Source of the DNA: Methylovirgula sp. HY1
Lineage (GTDB): Bacteria > Pseudomonadota > Alphaproteobacteria > Rhizobiales > Beijerinckiaceae
Direction: 5' to 3'
DNA length: 64,000 nt
Assembly: GCF_019343105.1 (NCBI RefSeq)
Contig: NZ_CP073765.1
Coordinates: 186,001 to 250,000, forward strand
How positions within the stretch are numbered: position 1 is the stretch's first letter; the number at the start of each line of letters is the position of its first letter. This document shows positions 18,783 through 28,750 of the stretch, piece after piece. The notes under the pieces were generated by a model. It did not search any database and was not told the DNA's origin. It saw nothing but the letters and a program-made list of their open reading frames with translations. The position numbers were made by a program, and so were the translations under genes.

Positions 18783-20671
18783 CTCCTTCAGGGAATTTTT
18801 TGCCTTGCCCGGGATTCGATGTTTTCATTGATCTCTCGGGCAGCGCGCTTGATGTCAAAGCGGCCAAGTCGCATGTCGAACGGCTTTGCAAAGACGCCGG
18901 TCTAGGACCGGAGATCTGCCGCATGACGCTGGCCCTGCCAGGGACGGCCACGGCGGGTCGACACGATGGATTAGATGGGATCAACGCTACCGCGAAACAG
19001 GATTTGGCATCCGCGCTAGCGGCTGCGGCGGGCAGTCGCCGCGGCCTTGCCGTGGTCCAAGGCGTTTGGCTGCCAGGCTGCGAAGCTATTGCCGCTCTGA
19101 TGCAGATGGCGTCGATCGAGTCGATGATCGGCTCTCTGCAGCCGCGCTTCGCATTACCGGACACGGATCAGGTGCTAACTCTGCCGGGCGATGCGCCAAC
19201 GTCAGAGCGATTGCTGCGGGCAGCGCTGTCATTCATGCCAGAAGCCGTCGTCATTCCTGAATTGCCGGCGGCTCTCTTGGTCTTGACGAGTCAAGCGGTC
19301 ATTTCCGCTTTGGAATATGATTCCGTTGCTTTCAACGGCGAGCTTGGGACACTTCTCGTCAGCTTGCAGCGCCGCGGATTTCATAACCTTGTGCTTAATC
19401 GCGTGGTTGTCCCTTTTCCGCTCAATCCGGAACACGCCTATCCGGTCCGATCCAACAAAGATAAGAACAACATTCCTGATCAGGAAGATGCGGCGCGCAT
19501 GCGGCATTCGCTGGATCAGCTGCCGGAGCGTGCTCTCGAATCCATCCTCACAAACGCCTTTACCTCCGACATGCGCGCGCGCTTGCTGCTCGATTGTCGT
19601 GCGGTAGGACCGTCACACGATCATACCGCGCGCGTGGTTCTCGGATACCTCGATGGATTCGATGAGCTGCGGCCCGCGGGTATCGACATCGCCATATTGG
19701 TTTCAACCGAGGCCGCACATTTTCATAAGCTTCACGGTCGTTTCCCGGCGTTCCGACTTCAATTCGATAGACCGGACGGATACTTTCTCGTTGCCGTGGT
19801 TCTTGCTCAACCAGGGGCACGATCGACCATCGTGGAATTACACGCGCACTCAGTCATCCTCGCCTTCAATATGCTGGATACGATTGGATGGGATTCCATA
19901 CCGGAGGATCTCCACGAGACCTGGCGGTTGATGACGCATTTCGCTGACGGGCTGCTCTTTGAGTCAGGGTTCACCCACGATCGATTCACATTTCGTTTTC
20001 CGCCAGGTCCGTCGACCAAACTCGCTATTGTCGATCGCAGCATATCTTCAAACGAAGTACCGGCTGCTTCTACGTCGCCTGCTCCTCTTGCAGAGCAATA
20101 TTTGCTCATTGTCGGCAACGAAAATAGGCGCGAATACGTAAAGTCGATACTTTCGTGCATCATCGATGCCTTCCCTTTCACGAAGATCGTCACGCGCGAT
20201 GCCGGCGATCATATGGCACCTCAGGTCAGGGTTCTGAAAAACGATCAACTCGATGAAAACGAGGTTCAGGCCTTTTTCGCACATGCCGCGGCAATTATTG
20301 TTCCATCTTATCATAATGGTCTCAGGCGTTCCATCGCGCAGGCGCTCGCCCATGGTCGCACATTTATCGTGCGACCCTCGCAGCTGTGGGAAGAAGCCGC
20401 GAACCTTTGCGATTTGCCGGGCGCGATCGTTCTCTTCGACGACGAAGTCAGCCTGGTCGAGGCGATCGGCCGCGCCCTTCACGGATTGCCGCCGCGCTGC
20501 CCTAAAGCCGGCCGCTCGCTTGCTCTGGGCACGGAACCTCAAAAGTCACGCGACTGCACTAGAAACATCTTAGACTTTGTCAGCGATCTCGCATTCGCTT
20601 GCGATGGAAGCCATTGGCTTACACGGGAGATGGGCCTGCGGCAGACCGCGCTGATCAAGGATCAGCGATGA
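18779..20671 (+). CDS. Large protein of unknown function with a GT-B-like C-terminus
   Basis: 630 residues that I do not recognise as a named family. Residues ~440-570 have glycosyltransferase group 1 character (YLLIVGNENRREYVKSIL, IIVPSYHNGLRRSIAQALAHG). The first 430 residues show no clear motif, signal peptide or membrane helix. ATGA overlaps on both sides place it in one operon with glycosyltransferases, so a role in glycan assembly is likely. It could be a glycosyltransferase with a diverged N-terminal half. Confidence 0.6.
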   Translation: MTPSGNFLPCPGFDVFIDLSGSALDVKAAKSHVERLCKDAGLGPEICRMTLALPGTATAGRHDGLDGINATAKQDLASALAAAAGSRRGLAVVQGVWLPGCEAIAALMQMASIESMIGSLQPRFALPDTDQVLTLPGDAPTSERLLRAALSFMPEAVVIPELPAALLVLTSQAVISALEYDSVAFNGELGTLLVSLQRRGFHNLVLNRVVVPFPLNPEHAYPVRSNKDKNNIPDQEDAARMRHSLDQLPERALESILTNAFTSDMRARLLLDCRAVGPSHDHTARVVLGYLDGFDELRPAGIDIAILVSTEAAHFHKLHGRFPAFRLQFDRPDGYFLVAVVLAQPGARSTIVELHAHSVILAFNMLDTIGWDSIPEDLHETWRLMTHFADGLLFESGFTHDRFTFRFPPGPSTKLAIVDRSISSNEVPAASTSPAPLAEQYLLIVGNENRREYVKSILSCIIDAFPFTKIVTRDAGDHMAPQVRVLKNDQLDENEVQAFFAHAAAIIVPSYHNGLRRSIAQALAHGRTFIVRPSQLWEEAANLCDLPGAIVLFDDEVSLVEAIGRALHGLPPRCPKAGRSLALGTEPQKSRDCTRNILDFVSDLAFACDGSHWLTREMGLRQTALIKDQR

Positions 20672-21531
20672 CGATACGGATCGCGACCCTGTTTGTGCGT
20701 CACGGCGCGGAGAAATACCCTACCGCGCTTGACGAGCTTGAGGGCTTTTTTGCGCGCAGGCTTCCGAACGTCGAACGCGAACTTATTGTCATCGACAATG
20801 CTCTTCCAGCAACTCATTGCTCACAAATCGAGAATGGAATCCTAGTCGGCGGCTCTAACAAGGCCTGGGAGTTTTCTGCCTGGGATAGCGGCGTTGCCTT
20901 CCTTGGAGCAAAAATATTCAAATTCGATTTCGTACATTTAGTGACGTCCGCGTTCGGCGAACATTATGTTCGCTATATAGAGCGCTTCGACGAGCACATG
21001 CTCGAGCGATTGCGGGGACGTGCAGTCGCCATTGGGCATGTAGATTGTTACAATAGCCCCGTAGTGTTCTTTGGCCGCATGTCTCAGTCCTGGATCAGGT
21101 CATCTTTTGTGTTCATTCCGCCAACGGAGATTCGCCTGCTAGGCTCTTTGGTGTCGATTGAGGACGGCTGCGCTCTATTTTCGGGCGATCCGAAATACCC
21201 ATTCCGCTCCGATGCGCCGCTGAGTGCTTCCTATCAAGCAAACATCATCGGCTGGCTGACCGGTGCCGGCACAGGCCAAGGCACAGTCTGGCATTCACGC
21301 TTCGATCTTTCGGTTGAGAGTCTAGTTCGGTTCGAGGCAAAAACACTCGCAATCTTGAATGAACACGCACTTGCCATTCGGCTGCGTGCGCAAGGATGCG
21401 CAGTGATTGATGCGACTTGGCTCGCAACACACGCTAAACAAGCGCAGCGTCAGCATATCTCGCCAGGAACCTTTCCTCATTGGCGCGACCAGCTCGCCTT
21501 ACGGGACGAAGCTGCTCAGCGGGTCCGCTGA
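20668..21531 (+). CDS. Conserved-looking hypothetical protein of the glycan operon
   Basis: 287 residues starting MTIRIATLFVRHGAEKYP, coupled by ATGA to the gene before. The layout (IVIDNALP near 45, NKAWEFSAWDSGVAFL near 70, FDFVHLVTSAFG near 95) suggests a GT-A-like fold without a canonical DxD. No membrane segment is seen. It may be a glycosyltransferase-like protein; the family was not identified. Confidence 0.55.
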   Translation: MTIRIATLFVRHGAEKYPTALDELEGFFARRLPNVERELIVIDNALPATHCSQIENGILVGGSNKAWEFSAWDSGVAFLGAKIFKFDFVHLVTSAFGEHYVRYIERFDEHMLERLRGRAVAIGHVDCYNSPVVFFGRMSQSWIRSSFVFIPPTEIRLLGSLVSIEDGCALFSGDPKYPFRSDAPLSASYQANIIGWLTGAGTGQGTVWHSRFDLSVESLVRFEAKTLAILNEHALAIRLRAQGCAVIDATWLATHAKQAQRQHISPGTFPHWRDQLALRDEAAQRVR

Positions 21532-21560
21532 CAGAGCTGGTCCGGGTGTCTGAACAGTTT

Positions 21561-21596
21561 CCCGCGAATGATAAGTGGTGTTCCGCGGGGTTTCTT
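21561..21596 (+). terminator. Possible intrinsic terminator after the glycosyltransferase operon
   Basis: A CCCGCG (21561-21566) / CGCGGG (21584-21589) stem with a 17-nt loop is followed by gtttcttt, 30 bp past the upstream stop. The loop is long and the T-run is interrupted, so this is tentative. Confidence 0.3.
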
Positions 21597-21770
21597 TGGT
21601 TGTGGGTTGTCGCGGATAGCTTTCTTCATGGTGTAGCACGACGATCTGGATGAGAAGAATCTGGAGCCTGATCGGATAACTTCGTCACGCTGGAGATCGC
21701 GGCAAATTCAATTCCAACACAACTCGCGACGGCACCTTGATCAAACGGCAAGCATCAGAAAGAGTTTAGA

Positions 21771-23573
21771 ATGCGTATCGCTACAATTGATCATTCTTAT
21801 CATCGGGTAACAAAATCAACCGAGTTTTTCTATGAGATCCTTTCCACGATCGGATCCGTCCGGCGCTTTCATGATGACTCATGGTGCGGTGGCTCGAACG
21901 ACTGGCGTTCGAGTTTCGACGAATCCGATTATGATTTGATCGTGATATGGCAGAGTCACGAGGCGTTCAGCGCTTTGAGCGGCAAGCACGACAATGTTCT
22001 TTTCGTCCCGATGTATGACGCAATGCTCAAGGGATCTTGTATTAACAATTTTTACTGGAAGAGCAAATTTTCGAAGGTCAAGTGTCTATCGTTTTGCAGG
22101 AAATTGCACCAAGAAATTACCAAAAGAAATGGAATAAGCTGGTATTCGAAATATTTTCCTGACCCGGCTGACTATGACGTGATATCGGACTTCAGTGATA
22201 TTCGGCCGTTTTTCTGGTACAGACGCAGCGAAATCGACACCAAAATCGTCTTCGAATTATGTGCGAATACTGAAATTAAAAACTTTATGATTCACAATGC
22301 TCCTGACCCGGGACAGGCGCGCTTATCAATTTCAGATTTTCCGCGAAATATTTCAAATTGCGACATCACGACTTGGTTCGAAAAGCCGGGGGACTACCAA
22401 GAAGCTCTGCTTAAAAGTAATGTGTTTTTTGTCCCGCGACCGGTCGAGGGTATCGGCATGGCTTTTCTGGAAGCCATGGCATCCGGTCTGTGTGTCGTGG
22501 CTCCCGATCTGCCGACTATGAATGAATATATCGCCAATGGTACCAACGGCATGCTTTATTCGTTCGAGCAAAAAGTTCCGCTTCGCTTTGCGCGGGCGCG
22601 TGAAATCGGCGCGCGGGCGCGCGAAACCGTAGAACGCGGCTTCGCCGATTGGCAGCGCGAATTGCCCGATTTGATAGACTTCATCGTCTCGCCAAAAAGC
22701 CGGCTGAAGACCAAGCGCTCGGCACGCGTCCATTGGGTGGTCGAGCCAGCTGGGCAGTTGCCGTCGAAGGTAAAAGTGTCGGTGGTGACGATCTGCCTGG
22801 ATGCAAGCGAGCATCTCGAATCGACGATCCAGAGTGTTCTTGGCCAGGATCTGCCGGATTTTGAATATATTATTCTCGACGGCGCCTCGAAAGACGGCAG
22901 CGTCGATATCATTAAGAAATATGCGGCGCGATTGGCACATTGGCAGAGCGAGCCGGATCAAGGTGCTTATCATGCCATGAACAAGGCTTTGGATCATTGC
23001 GCCGGAGAATGGGTGCTTTTTATGAACGCCGGCGACACATTCTCGGACTGGCATTCGCTCAGCCGTATGTTCCGCGAAGCGCCGAAAGACGCGGATATTG
23101 TCTATGGGCATCATTTTTACGTGCCAGTCGGCGGCACTGCCGAATATCATGCCGCGGCGGATTTCGAGACGACCTGGGATCGCCTTCAACGCGGCGAATT
23201 ATGGCTCGATTGGCTCGCCGGAATCCCTAGCCATCAAGCCACGGCCGTGCGCCACTCACTTTTGCAAAAGCTGCGATTCGACACGACGTTTCGCATAGCT
23301 GCCGATCATGATCTGCTGTTTCGCGCTCGTAAGGAAGGTGCGAGATTCTTTAATTGCGACGAAATCATCAGCATTTATGCGGGCGGTGGAATGTCGGCGA
23401 AAAATTATCCCTTGTGCAAGCAGGAATGGGCGCGGCTGGGTCGCAACCATGGAGATGCGGCGGCGGTAGATCGATTTTATTTTCTGCTCGATCAAGCCGA
23501 CAGACGCGCACACGCCAATCTATGGCAGAATTTGTTACGGTGGGTGAAGCATAAACGCTCGCGAACAAGCTGA
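21771..23573 (+). CDS. Two-domain glycosyltransferase (GT-B half plus GT2)
   Basis: 600 residues. Residues ~1-300 form a GT-B-like region: SNVFFVPRPVEGIGMAFLEA carries the E-x7-E-type donor site, followed by MASGLCVVAPDLPTMNEYI. Residues ~335-560 are a GT2 domain like colanic acid WcaE (VSVVTICLDASEHLESTI, DGASKDGSVDI, QSEPDQGAYHAMNKAL, FMNAGD). Two transferases in one chain suggest addition of two successive sugars. It has its own 240-bp upstream gap, so it is probably a separate unit from the preceding operon. Base composition near the start is AT-richer than in its neighbours. Confidence 0.82.
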   Translation: MRIATIDHSYHRVTKSTEFFYEILSTIGSVRRFHDDSWCGGSNDWRSSFDESDYDLIVIWQSHEAFSALSGKHDNVLFVPMYDAMLKGSCINNFYWKSKFSKVKCLSFCRKLHQEITKRNGISWYSKYFPDPADYDVISDFSDIRPFFWYRRSEIDTKIVFELCANTEIKNFMIHNAPDPGQARLSISDFPRNISNCDITTWFEKPGDYQEALLKSNVFFVPRPVEGIGMAFLEAMASGLCVVAPDLPTMNEYIANGTNGMLYSFEQKVPLRFARAREIGARARETVERGFADWQRELPDLIDFIVSPKSRLKTKRSARVHWVVEPAGQLPSKVKVSVVTICLDASEHLESTIQSVLGQDLPDFEYIILDGASKDGSVDIIKKYAARLAHWQSEPDQGAYHAMNKALDHCAGEWVLFMNAGDTFSDWHSLSRMFREAPKDADIVYGHHFYVPVGGTAEYHAAADFETTWDRLQRGELWLDWLAGIPSHQATAVRHSLLQKLRFDTTFRIAADHDLLFRARKEGARFFNCDEIISIYAGGGMSAKNYPLCKQEWARLGRNHGDAAAVDRFYFLLDQADRRAHANLWQNLLRWVKHKRSRTS

Positions 23574-23878
23574 ACATCAATCACAGGTGAAGTTAATCTG
23601 CCCGCGTCCAGCATAGCTCCGACGTGAACGCCGATAAGAAACATTCGCGATGTTGGGCCGAATCTCACTTGCGCAGTCAGAGCCGCGCCCTTGGCCGTGC
23701 CGGCATGATGGTCAGTGCGGCCCATGATGCCTTGGGATACTTGTGCAGCTGCTCAACGTCCTTCGCCGTGAGGGCCATAACTATTATAAATATTTGATAA
23801 AAAACGTTATCGCATATATGCGATTGTCCAGGGTCCTTGAGATTAAACCCATAATTATGATATTTTAGTCAATATGTG
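23574..23878. other. Intergenic stretch before IS21 copy 1, with a 16-bp palindrome
   Basis: No gene was seen. The last ~110 bp are AT-rich. ATCGCATATATGCGAT at 23809-23824 is a perfect palindrome downstream of TTGATA, so it may be a promoter with an operator. The gene it would serve was displaced or lost through IS insertion. Confidence 0.45.
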
Positions 23879-23990
23879 TGTTTCGGCGTGCAAAATTGAC
23901 CCCATAGCTTGGGGGATCGGCGTCGAAAATTGACCCCCTTATACTTGGTCTGATGGGCTGTCCGCTTTGAGTCGAAGCGGGCGGTGGGGG

Positions 23991-25490
23991 ATGCTGGTTG
24001 TGGAGACGATTGGCCGGATCAGGCGGGAGCATCTGGTCAAAGGGAAGTCGATCAAGGAGATCGCGCGCGAACTGAAGATTTCGCGCAACACGGTCCGCAA
24101 GGTGCTGCGGTCGGAAGAGACCTCATTTTCCTATGAGCGCGAGGTACAACCACGTCCGAAGTTGGGACGTTGGAAAGCCGCGCTCGATACGATGCTGACG
24201 GCAAATGCCAACAAGCCGGCGCGCGAACGTCTGACGCTGATCCGGCTTTTCGAAGAACTGCAAGCTCTCGGCTATGACGGCGGTTACGATGCCGTCAGGC
24301 GTTATGCCCGCGGCTGGAACCGCGAACATTCTGCGACCACGGCGGAAGCCTATGTGCCGCTCTCCTTCGCGCCGGGTGAAGCCTATCAATTCGATTGGAG
24401 TCACGAAGTCGTCTTACTTGCGGGCGTGACGACGACCGTGAAGGTCGCGCATGTTCGTCGCTGCCATAGCCGGATGATGTTCGCTCGCACCTATCCGCGC
24501 GAGACCCAGGAGATGGTCTTCGACGCGCATGAACGGGCCTTCGGCTTCTTCAAAGGCGCCTGCCGGCGCGGCATCTATGATAATATGAAAACGGCGGTCG
24601 AGCCGATCTTCGTCGGTAAGGACCGGCAATATAATCGCCGCTTTCTGCAGATGTGCAGCCATTATCTCGTCGAGCCGGTTGCCTGCACGCCGGCGTCAGG
24701 CTGGGAGAAAGGGCAAGTCGAAAACCAGGTGGGGCTCGCGCGCGAGCGCTTCTTCACGCCACGGTTGCGCTACAAGACCTACGACGAGATGAATGCCTGG
24801 CTCCTCGACCAGTGCGTCGCTTATGCCAAAGCGCATCGTCATCCCGAGATCGCGGACAAAACCGTCTGGGAAATCTTCGAAAAAGAGCGTCCCAAGCTCG
24901 TTCCCTATCGTGGCCGCTTCGACGGCTTCCATGCGCTGCCGGCTTCCGTATCGAAGACCTGTCTCGTGCGTTTCGACAACAACAAATACTCGGTCAATGC
25001 CAGCGCCGTCGGCCGGCCTGTCGAGATCCATGCCTATGCCGATCGGATCGTCATTCGTCAGGATGGGCGTGTCGTCGCCGAACATCCCCGGTCGTATGGA
25101 CGCGGCGCGACAATCTTCGATGCCTGGCACTACGTGCCGGTTCTTGCCCGCAAGCCTGGCGCTCTGCGGAATGGAGCGCCGTTCAAGGACTGGGTGCTGC
25201 CGGCCAATTTGGAGCGCATAAGGCGCAAGCTCGCCGGCAGCGACGACGGCGATCGGCAGATGGTCAAAGTTCTCGCCGCGGTGCTGAGCGACGGATTGCC
25301 TGCCGTCGAAGCCGCCTGCGCCGAGGCCTTGGCTGGAGGGGTCCATTCCGCCGATGTCATCATCAACATCCTTGCCCGTCAGCGCGAGCCCCCGCCCGTT
25401 CCAGAGATCCATACGCCAGAAGTGCTGAAGCTGCGGCATGTGCCGATCGCCGACTGTGCCCGTTATGACAGCATTTGGAGGACAGGCTGA
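23991..25490 (+). CDS. istA: IS21 transposase IstA, copy 1
   Basis: 499 residues from the ATG at 23991, which follows a GTGGGGG ribosome site. An N-terminal helix-turn-helix ([21 protein letters not shown]) precedes a DDE core ([37 protein letters not shown] with the Glu). No frameshift or stop is present, so it looks functional. The stop overlaps the istB ATG. Confidence 0.92.
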   Translation: MLVVETIGRIRREHLVKGKSIKEIARELKISRNTVRKVLRSEETSFSYEREVQPRPKLGRWKAALDTMLTANANKPARERLTLIRLFEELQALGYDGGYDAVRRYARGWNREHSATTAEAYVPLSFAPGEAYQFDWSHEVVLLAGVTTTVKVAHVRRCHSRMMFARTYPRETQEMVFDAHERAFGFFKGACRRGIYDNMKTAVEPIFVGKDRQYNRRFLQMCSHYLVEPVACTPASGWEKGQVENQVGLARERFFTPRLRYKTYDEMNAWLLDQCVAYAKAHRHPEIADKTVWEIFEKERPKLVPYRGRFDGFHALPASVSKTCLVRFDNNKYSVNASAVGRPVEIHAYADRIVIRQDGRVVAEHPRSYGRGATIFDAWHYVPVLARKPGALRNGAPFKDWVLPANLERIRRKLAGSDDGDRQMVKVLAAVLSDGLPAVEAACAEALAGGVHSADVIINILARQREPPPVPEIHTPEVLKLRHVPIADCARYDSIWRTG

Positions 25491-26287
25491 TGGAAAGAAC
25501 CCAAATCTTCGAACTGATGAGCGACCTCAAGCTTTATGGAATGAAGACCGCCTACGACGAGATCATGTCGACCGGCATCAAACGTCAGCATGAGCCGCCG
25601 CGCATCGTCGGCGATCTTCTGCTGGCCGAAGTCAATGAAAAGCAGGCACGCTCGATCAAATATCAGATGACGGTCGCCAAGCTACCCTTGGCAAAAGAGC
25701 TCGACGACTTCGAGTTCGCCGACACGCCGATCAACGAGCGTCTCGTGCGCGATCTCGCCCAAGGCGATTTTTTGATTCAACAGCGCAACTGCGTCTTCAT
25801 AGGTGGGACCGGCTCCGGAAAGACCCATCTTGCGATTGCGATCGCCCGCAATTGCATTCGTGCCGGAAGACATGGCCGCTTCTTCAACACGCTCGATCTC
25901 GTCAATCGGCTCGAGGCCGAGGCGCGGAGCGGTCATCAAGGTCGCCTCGCAGAATATCTCACGCGACGCGACTTCGTCGTGCTCGACGAACTCGGCTATC
26001 TGCCCTTTGCGCAGACCGGCGGCCAGCTGCTGTTCCATCTGATCAGCCAGCTCTACGAGCGCACCTCGATCATCATGACGACCAATCTCGTCTTCGGCGA
26101 ATGGCCGAGCGTCTTTGTCGACCCAAAGATGACGACCGCATTGCTCGACCGCCTGACCCACCACTGTCATATCCTTGAGACCGGAAATGACAGCTTCCGA
26201 TTCAAAAACAGCTCGGCACATGCCGCCAAAACAAAGAAGGAGAAAAATAAGAACTTGACCATTTCACCAGACCCGAAAGATACATAA
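25490..26287 (+). CDS. istB: IS21 helper ATPase IstB, copy 1
   Basis: 265 residues, AAA+ ATPase related to DnaC. Walker A is [16 protein letters not shown] and Walker [12 protein letters not shown]. The start [15 protein letters not shown] overlaps the istA stop by one base. It drives target capture and complex assembly with IstA. Confidence 0.92.
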   Translation: MERTQIFELMSDLKLYGMKTAYDEIMSTGIKRQHEPPRIVGDLLLAEVNEKQARSIKYQMTVAKLPLAKELDDFEFADTPINERLVRDLAQGDFLIQQRNCVFIGGTGSGKTHLAIAIARNCIRAGRHGRFFNTLDLVNRLEAEARSGHQGRLAEYLTRRDFVVLDELGYLPFAQTGGQLLFHLISQLYERTSIIMTTNLVFGEWPSVFVDPKMTTALLDRLTHHCHILETGNDSFRFKNSSAHAAKTKKEKNKNLTISPDPKDT

Positions 26288-26342
26288 CAGGCGGGTCAGT
26301 TCTCGGCGGAAATGCCGGGTCAGCTCTCAATGGAAATCAACA

Positions 26343-26408
26343 CTCAGGCGGCTTCGCGATGGTGCGCTTGGCAATGTGATGGACCGCATTGCGGCGCATT
26401 TCTCCGAC
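26343..26408 (+). pseudogene. 66-bp orphan fragment of the RIT recombinase gene ritA
   Basis: Identical over 66 bp to the complement of 38485-38550, codons for LRRLRDGALGNVMDRIAAHF of the first RIT recombinase. It is bounded exactly by the IS21 end on the left and the IS3 end on the right. It must be a leftover of another RIT copy or of a rearrangement. Confidence 0.8.
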
Positions 26409-26482
26409 TGAAATGGACCCCGATTTTGGAACCAGGGGCTAAGTTGGAAAACGGCCGCTCCGTCTGCTAGACAGAGCAAACG

Positions 26483-27185
26483 ATGACGAAGACAACGAGA
26501 CGGAAGATTGACGCGGCGCTGAAGGCGAAGATCGCCTTGGAGGCGGTGCGCGAACAAGCGACGGTGGCCGATTTGGCGCAGCGCTATGAGGTTCATCCGA
26601 ACCAGATCTATTCTTGGAAGAAGCAGCTCTTGGAGCAGGCGGCACGGGCCTTAGATCCGAAGGTTGGGCTGGATGCCGACTAGGTGCGCGAACGGGAGAT
26701 CGAAAAACTTCATGCCAAGATCGGACAGCTGACCATAGAGCGGGATTTTTTTTAGCCAAGAGGTCCGGAAGATGAGCGCATCGGACCGCAGACGTCGGCT
26801 CGATCGGCATCATCCCGATCTCTCGGTTCGCCGGCAATGTACCTTGCTCGGCGTCGCGCGATCGAGCGTCTATCGGCTGCCACGGCCGGCAAACGATAAT
26901 GATCTTGCATTGATGCGGCGGATCGACGAGCTGTTCACGGCATGGCCGTTTTTCGGCCCGCGCCGGATGACGGCAATGCTGCGTGTGCAAGGCGAGACAA
27001 TCAACCGCAAGCGCACGCAGCGGCTGATGCGCAAGATGGGAATTGCCGCGCTCGGACCGAAGCCGAACACGACCAAACCGGCACCGGGCCGCAAGATTTA
27101 TCCCTATCTTTTGCGCGACCTGAAGATCGAGCGACCGACCACGCCTGGGCCGCCGACATAAGTGTGCCGCAGCAAGCGGCGTAAG
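26483..27185 (+). pseudogene. IS3 family transposase orfA/orfB, decayed
   Basis: OrfA (from 26483) has the helix-turn-helix [17 protein letters not shown]...[12 protein letters not shown], but an in-frame TAG at 26681 interrupts it before EKLHAKIGQLTIERDFF. OrfB (from 26772) begins SASDRRRRLDRHHPDLSVRRQ and contains the HTH_21 part PFFGPRRMTAML. Near 27130 it shifts frame: HAWAADIS, the first DDE Asp region, is read in +1. It stops after IS, where intron-like sequence begins. The catalytic domain is missing. The element's left end is near 26409 (tgaaatggaccccgatttt). Confidence 0.85.
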
Positions 27186-27350
27186 AGATGAGGGCAGGCC
27201 CCTCGCCATCGGCTTGCAGGAGCGGGTGGCAAACCATCGTAAGCGGCGTGGGTCAAAAGCCCGGGTCGTGAGCGTTACGGAAAAGGCGCCGTAAGGCGTC
27301 AGGTGTGGAACAGGAAGGCGAACACACGTGAACTGCCGTTCAAGTGTCTA
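27162..27350 (+). ncRNA. Probable 5' fragment (domain I) of a group II intron
   Basis: It begins GTGTG, matching the GUGYG 5' boundary, directly after the broken IS3 orfB. The following GC-rich, highly paired sequence (ggtgtggaacaggaaggcg) resembles domain I of bacterial group II introns. It is cut at 27350 by IS630. The sequence from 28398 to about 28540 may be its continuation. No reverse transcriptase frame is present, so it is a dead fragment. The identification rests on recalled similarity. Confidence 0.5.
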
Positions 27351-27357
27351 GAGCGTT

Positions 27358-28011
27358 TCACGGTTTGACGGAAACGTATCCGGCGTTGGCGAAATAGTTT
27401 CGACATTCGTCGGGCTCGATGGCTTCGACGAGGTGGCCGATGTGACGCCACGTGTCCTCGACCGTTCGCTTCTGGGCCTGTCGCATCCAGTGTTTGATCT
27501 TGGCGAAGGCCTGCTCGATCGGGTTGAGGTCGGGCGAGTATGGCGGGAGATACCAGAGCCTCGCGCCGGCCGCCCGGACCGCGCGCCGGACGGCGGCCGA
27601 CTTGTGGCTGCCGAGATTGTCCATGACGACGATGTCGCCTTGCCGGAGAACCGGCGCGAGTTGCTGTTCGACGTAGGCGCGGAAGCATTCGCCGTTGATC
27701 GGCCCGTCGAAGACGCAAGGCGCGGCGAGACGGTCATGGCGCAGTGCGCCGAGAAAGGTCAGCGTGCGCCAGTGGCCGTGCGGAGCGAAACCGCGCAGAC
27801 GTTTGCCCTTCGCTCCCCAGCCGCGCAGCGGCGCCATGTTGGTCTTGATCCAGGTCTCGTCGATGAAGACGAGGCGCCGGGGATCGAGACGGGTCTGCCA
27901 CGATCGCCAGCGTCGGCGCCTGCGGGCGATGTCGTCGCGCGCCTGCTCAAGGGCAAAGAGCGTTTTTTTTGAACGTGAGCCCTTCGCGGTGCAGGAACAG
28001 CCACACGGCAT
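27358..28011 (-). CDS. IS630 transposase catalytic part (orfB), copy 1
   Basis: DDE domain: LVFIDETWIKTNM (first Asp), DIVVMDNLGSHKS (second) and YLPPYSPDLNPIEQAFAKIK (Glu). It has no sensible start of its own; in-frame fusion with orfA at the A8 run restores a ~340-residue transposase of normal length. Confidence 0.85.
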   Translation of the reverse strand: MPCGCSCTAKGSRSKKTLFALEQARDDIARRRRRWRSWQTRLDPRRLVFIDETWIKTNMAPLRGWGAKGKRLRGFAPHGHWRTLTFLGALRHDRLAAPCVFDGPINGECFRAYVEQQLAPVLRQGDIVVMDNLGSHKSAAVRRAVRAAGARLWYLPPYSPDLNPIEQAFAKIKHWMRQAQKRTVEDTWRHIGHLVEAIEPDECRNYFANAGYVSVKP

Positions 28012-28306
28012 TGTGCGAGACCTTCACCCCGCGCGCCGCCAGCTCATCCTTCAGACCGTGCAGCGTCAGGTGCGGCATCTGTGCGATCCGTTCGACGATG
28101 AAGGATCGGTGCGGCTCCAGCGCCCGCTTGCGATGACCGCCCATCTTCCCGGGCGCAACCGATCCCGTCGTCCGATGACGCTGCGACCACTTCACGACAG
28201 AGGAAACTGCGACGCCGAAACGCTGCGCCACCAACCGACAGCTCTCGCCCGCCGCCGCCGCCGCAACGACACGCTCACGAAGATCATTAGAAAGAGGTCG
28301 CGCCAT
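27947..28306 (-). CDS. IS630 transposase N-terminal part (orfA), copy 1
   Basis: 119 residues: ARPLSNDLRERVVAAAAAGE and a second helix-turn-helix (SVVKWSQRH, MPHLTLHGLKDELAARG). It ends just after an A8 run in sense orientation (near 27963-27970). Loss of one A in the transcript would join it in frame to orfB, so slippage probably yields the full transposase. Confidence 0.8.
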   Translation of the reverse strand: MARPLSNDLRERVVAAAAAGESCRLVAQRFGVAVSSVVKWSQRHRTTGSVAPGKMGGHRKRALEPHRSFIVERIAQMPHLTLHGLKDELAARGVKVSHNAVWLFLHREGLTFKKNALCP

Positions 28307-28397
28307 TGATGCTGGCCTCCTGCCCAGCCAGCATCTTGAATCACAAACCTAAGCAAATGGGAATCCAACCGATTCTATAAAATCGTGAAATGCTCTA

Positions 28398-28750
28398 AAG
28401 TGCTCAAATGACATCGAAACCGGAGAGTTATGTTGCTCCGCGATGGGCCTGGGGCAACAATGTGCCCGGCTGAACCAGCCTGGTGTTCAAAAGAATCGCA
28501 CCGAAGTAGTAGCAGCGAAGTGGTGCCGTTTTCCTGTTCCAAACCATCCCGGCCGGATTCGTCAGCGATTTCTCCCCTTCCGGGCGATACTGTCGATGGA
28601 ATATATTGTGGAGATCTCGGGAAGATCTGCGCCGCACGTATTCCAGACGGTGCTTCGCCCGCGAACTTCCGCAGCCAAAATCATGGCCAGCGGCAAAAAA
28701 TCCGGCTAGACAGATATGATCCGGTCGCAACCTATCAGGTATATTGAAGA
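28398..28750 (+). other. Gap between IS630 and gmd, possible group II intron continuation
   Basis: No gene. The first ~140 bp (aaatgacatcgaaaccggag, then gggcctggggcaac) resemble group II intron domain I and would continue the piece ending at 27350 if the IS630 were removed. The rest, from about 28560, is upstream DNA of gmd; no clear promoter was identified. Confidence 0.4.

Larger units (their letters stand above)
23879..26342 (+). mobile_element. IS21 family element, copy 1 (complete)
   Basis: istA and istB overlap as usual. The left end (from about 23879) holds two tandem ~22-bp repeats ending in AAATTGACCCC; the right end (to about 26342) holds two related repeats ending in CTGACCC on the opposite strand. 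Ends read TGT...ACA. Multiple terminal repeats are the IS21 hallmark. To its right lies a 66-bp ritA fragment. Confidence 0.85.
27351..28395 (-). mobile_element. IS630 family element, copy 1 (complete, TA duplication)
   Basis: Ends GAGCGTTTCACG (27351) and CGTGAAATGCTC (to 28395) are inverted repeats with one mismatch, flanked by TA at 27349-27350 and 28396-28397, the IS630/Tc1 target duplication. It interrupts the putative group II intron. Genes are on the minus strand in two overlapping frames. Confidence 0.88.
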
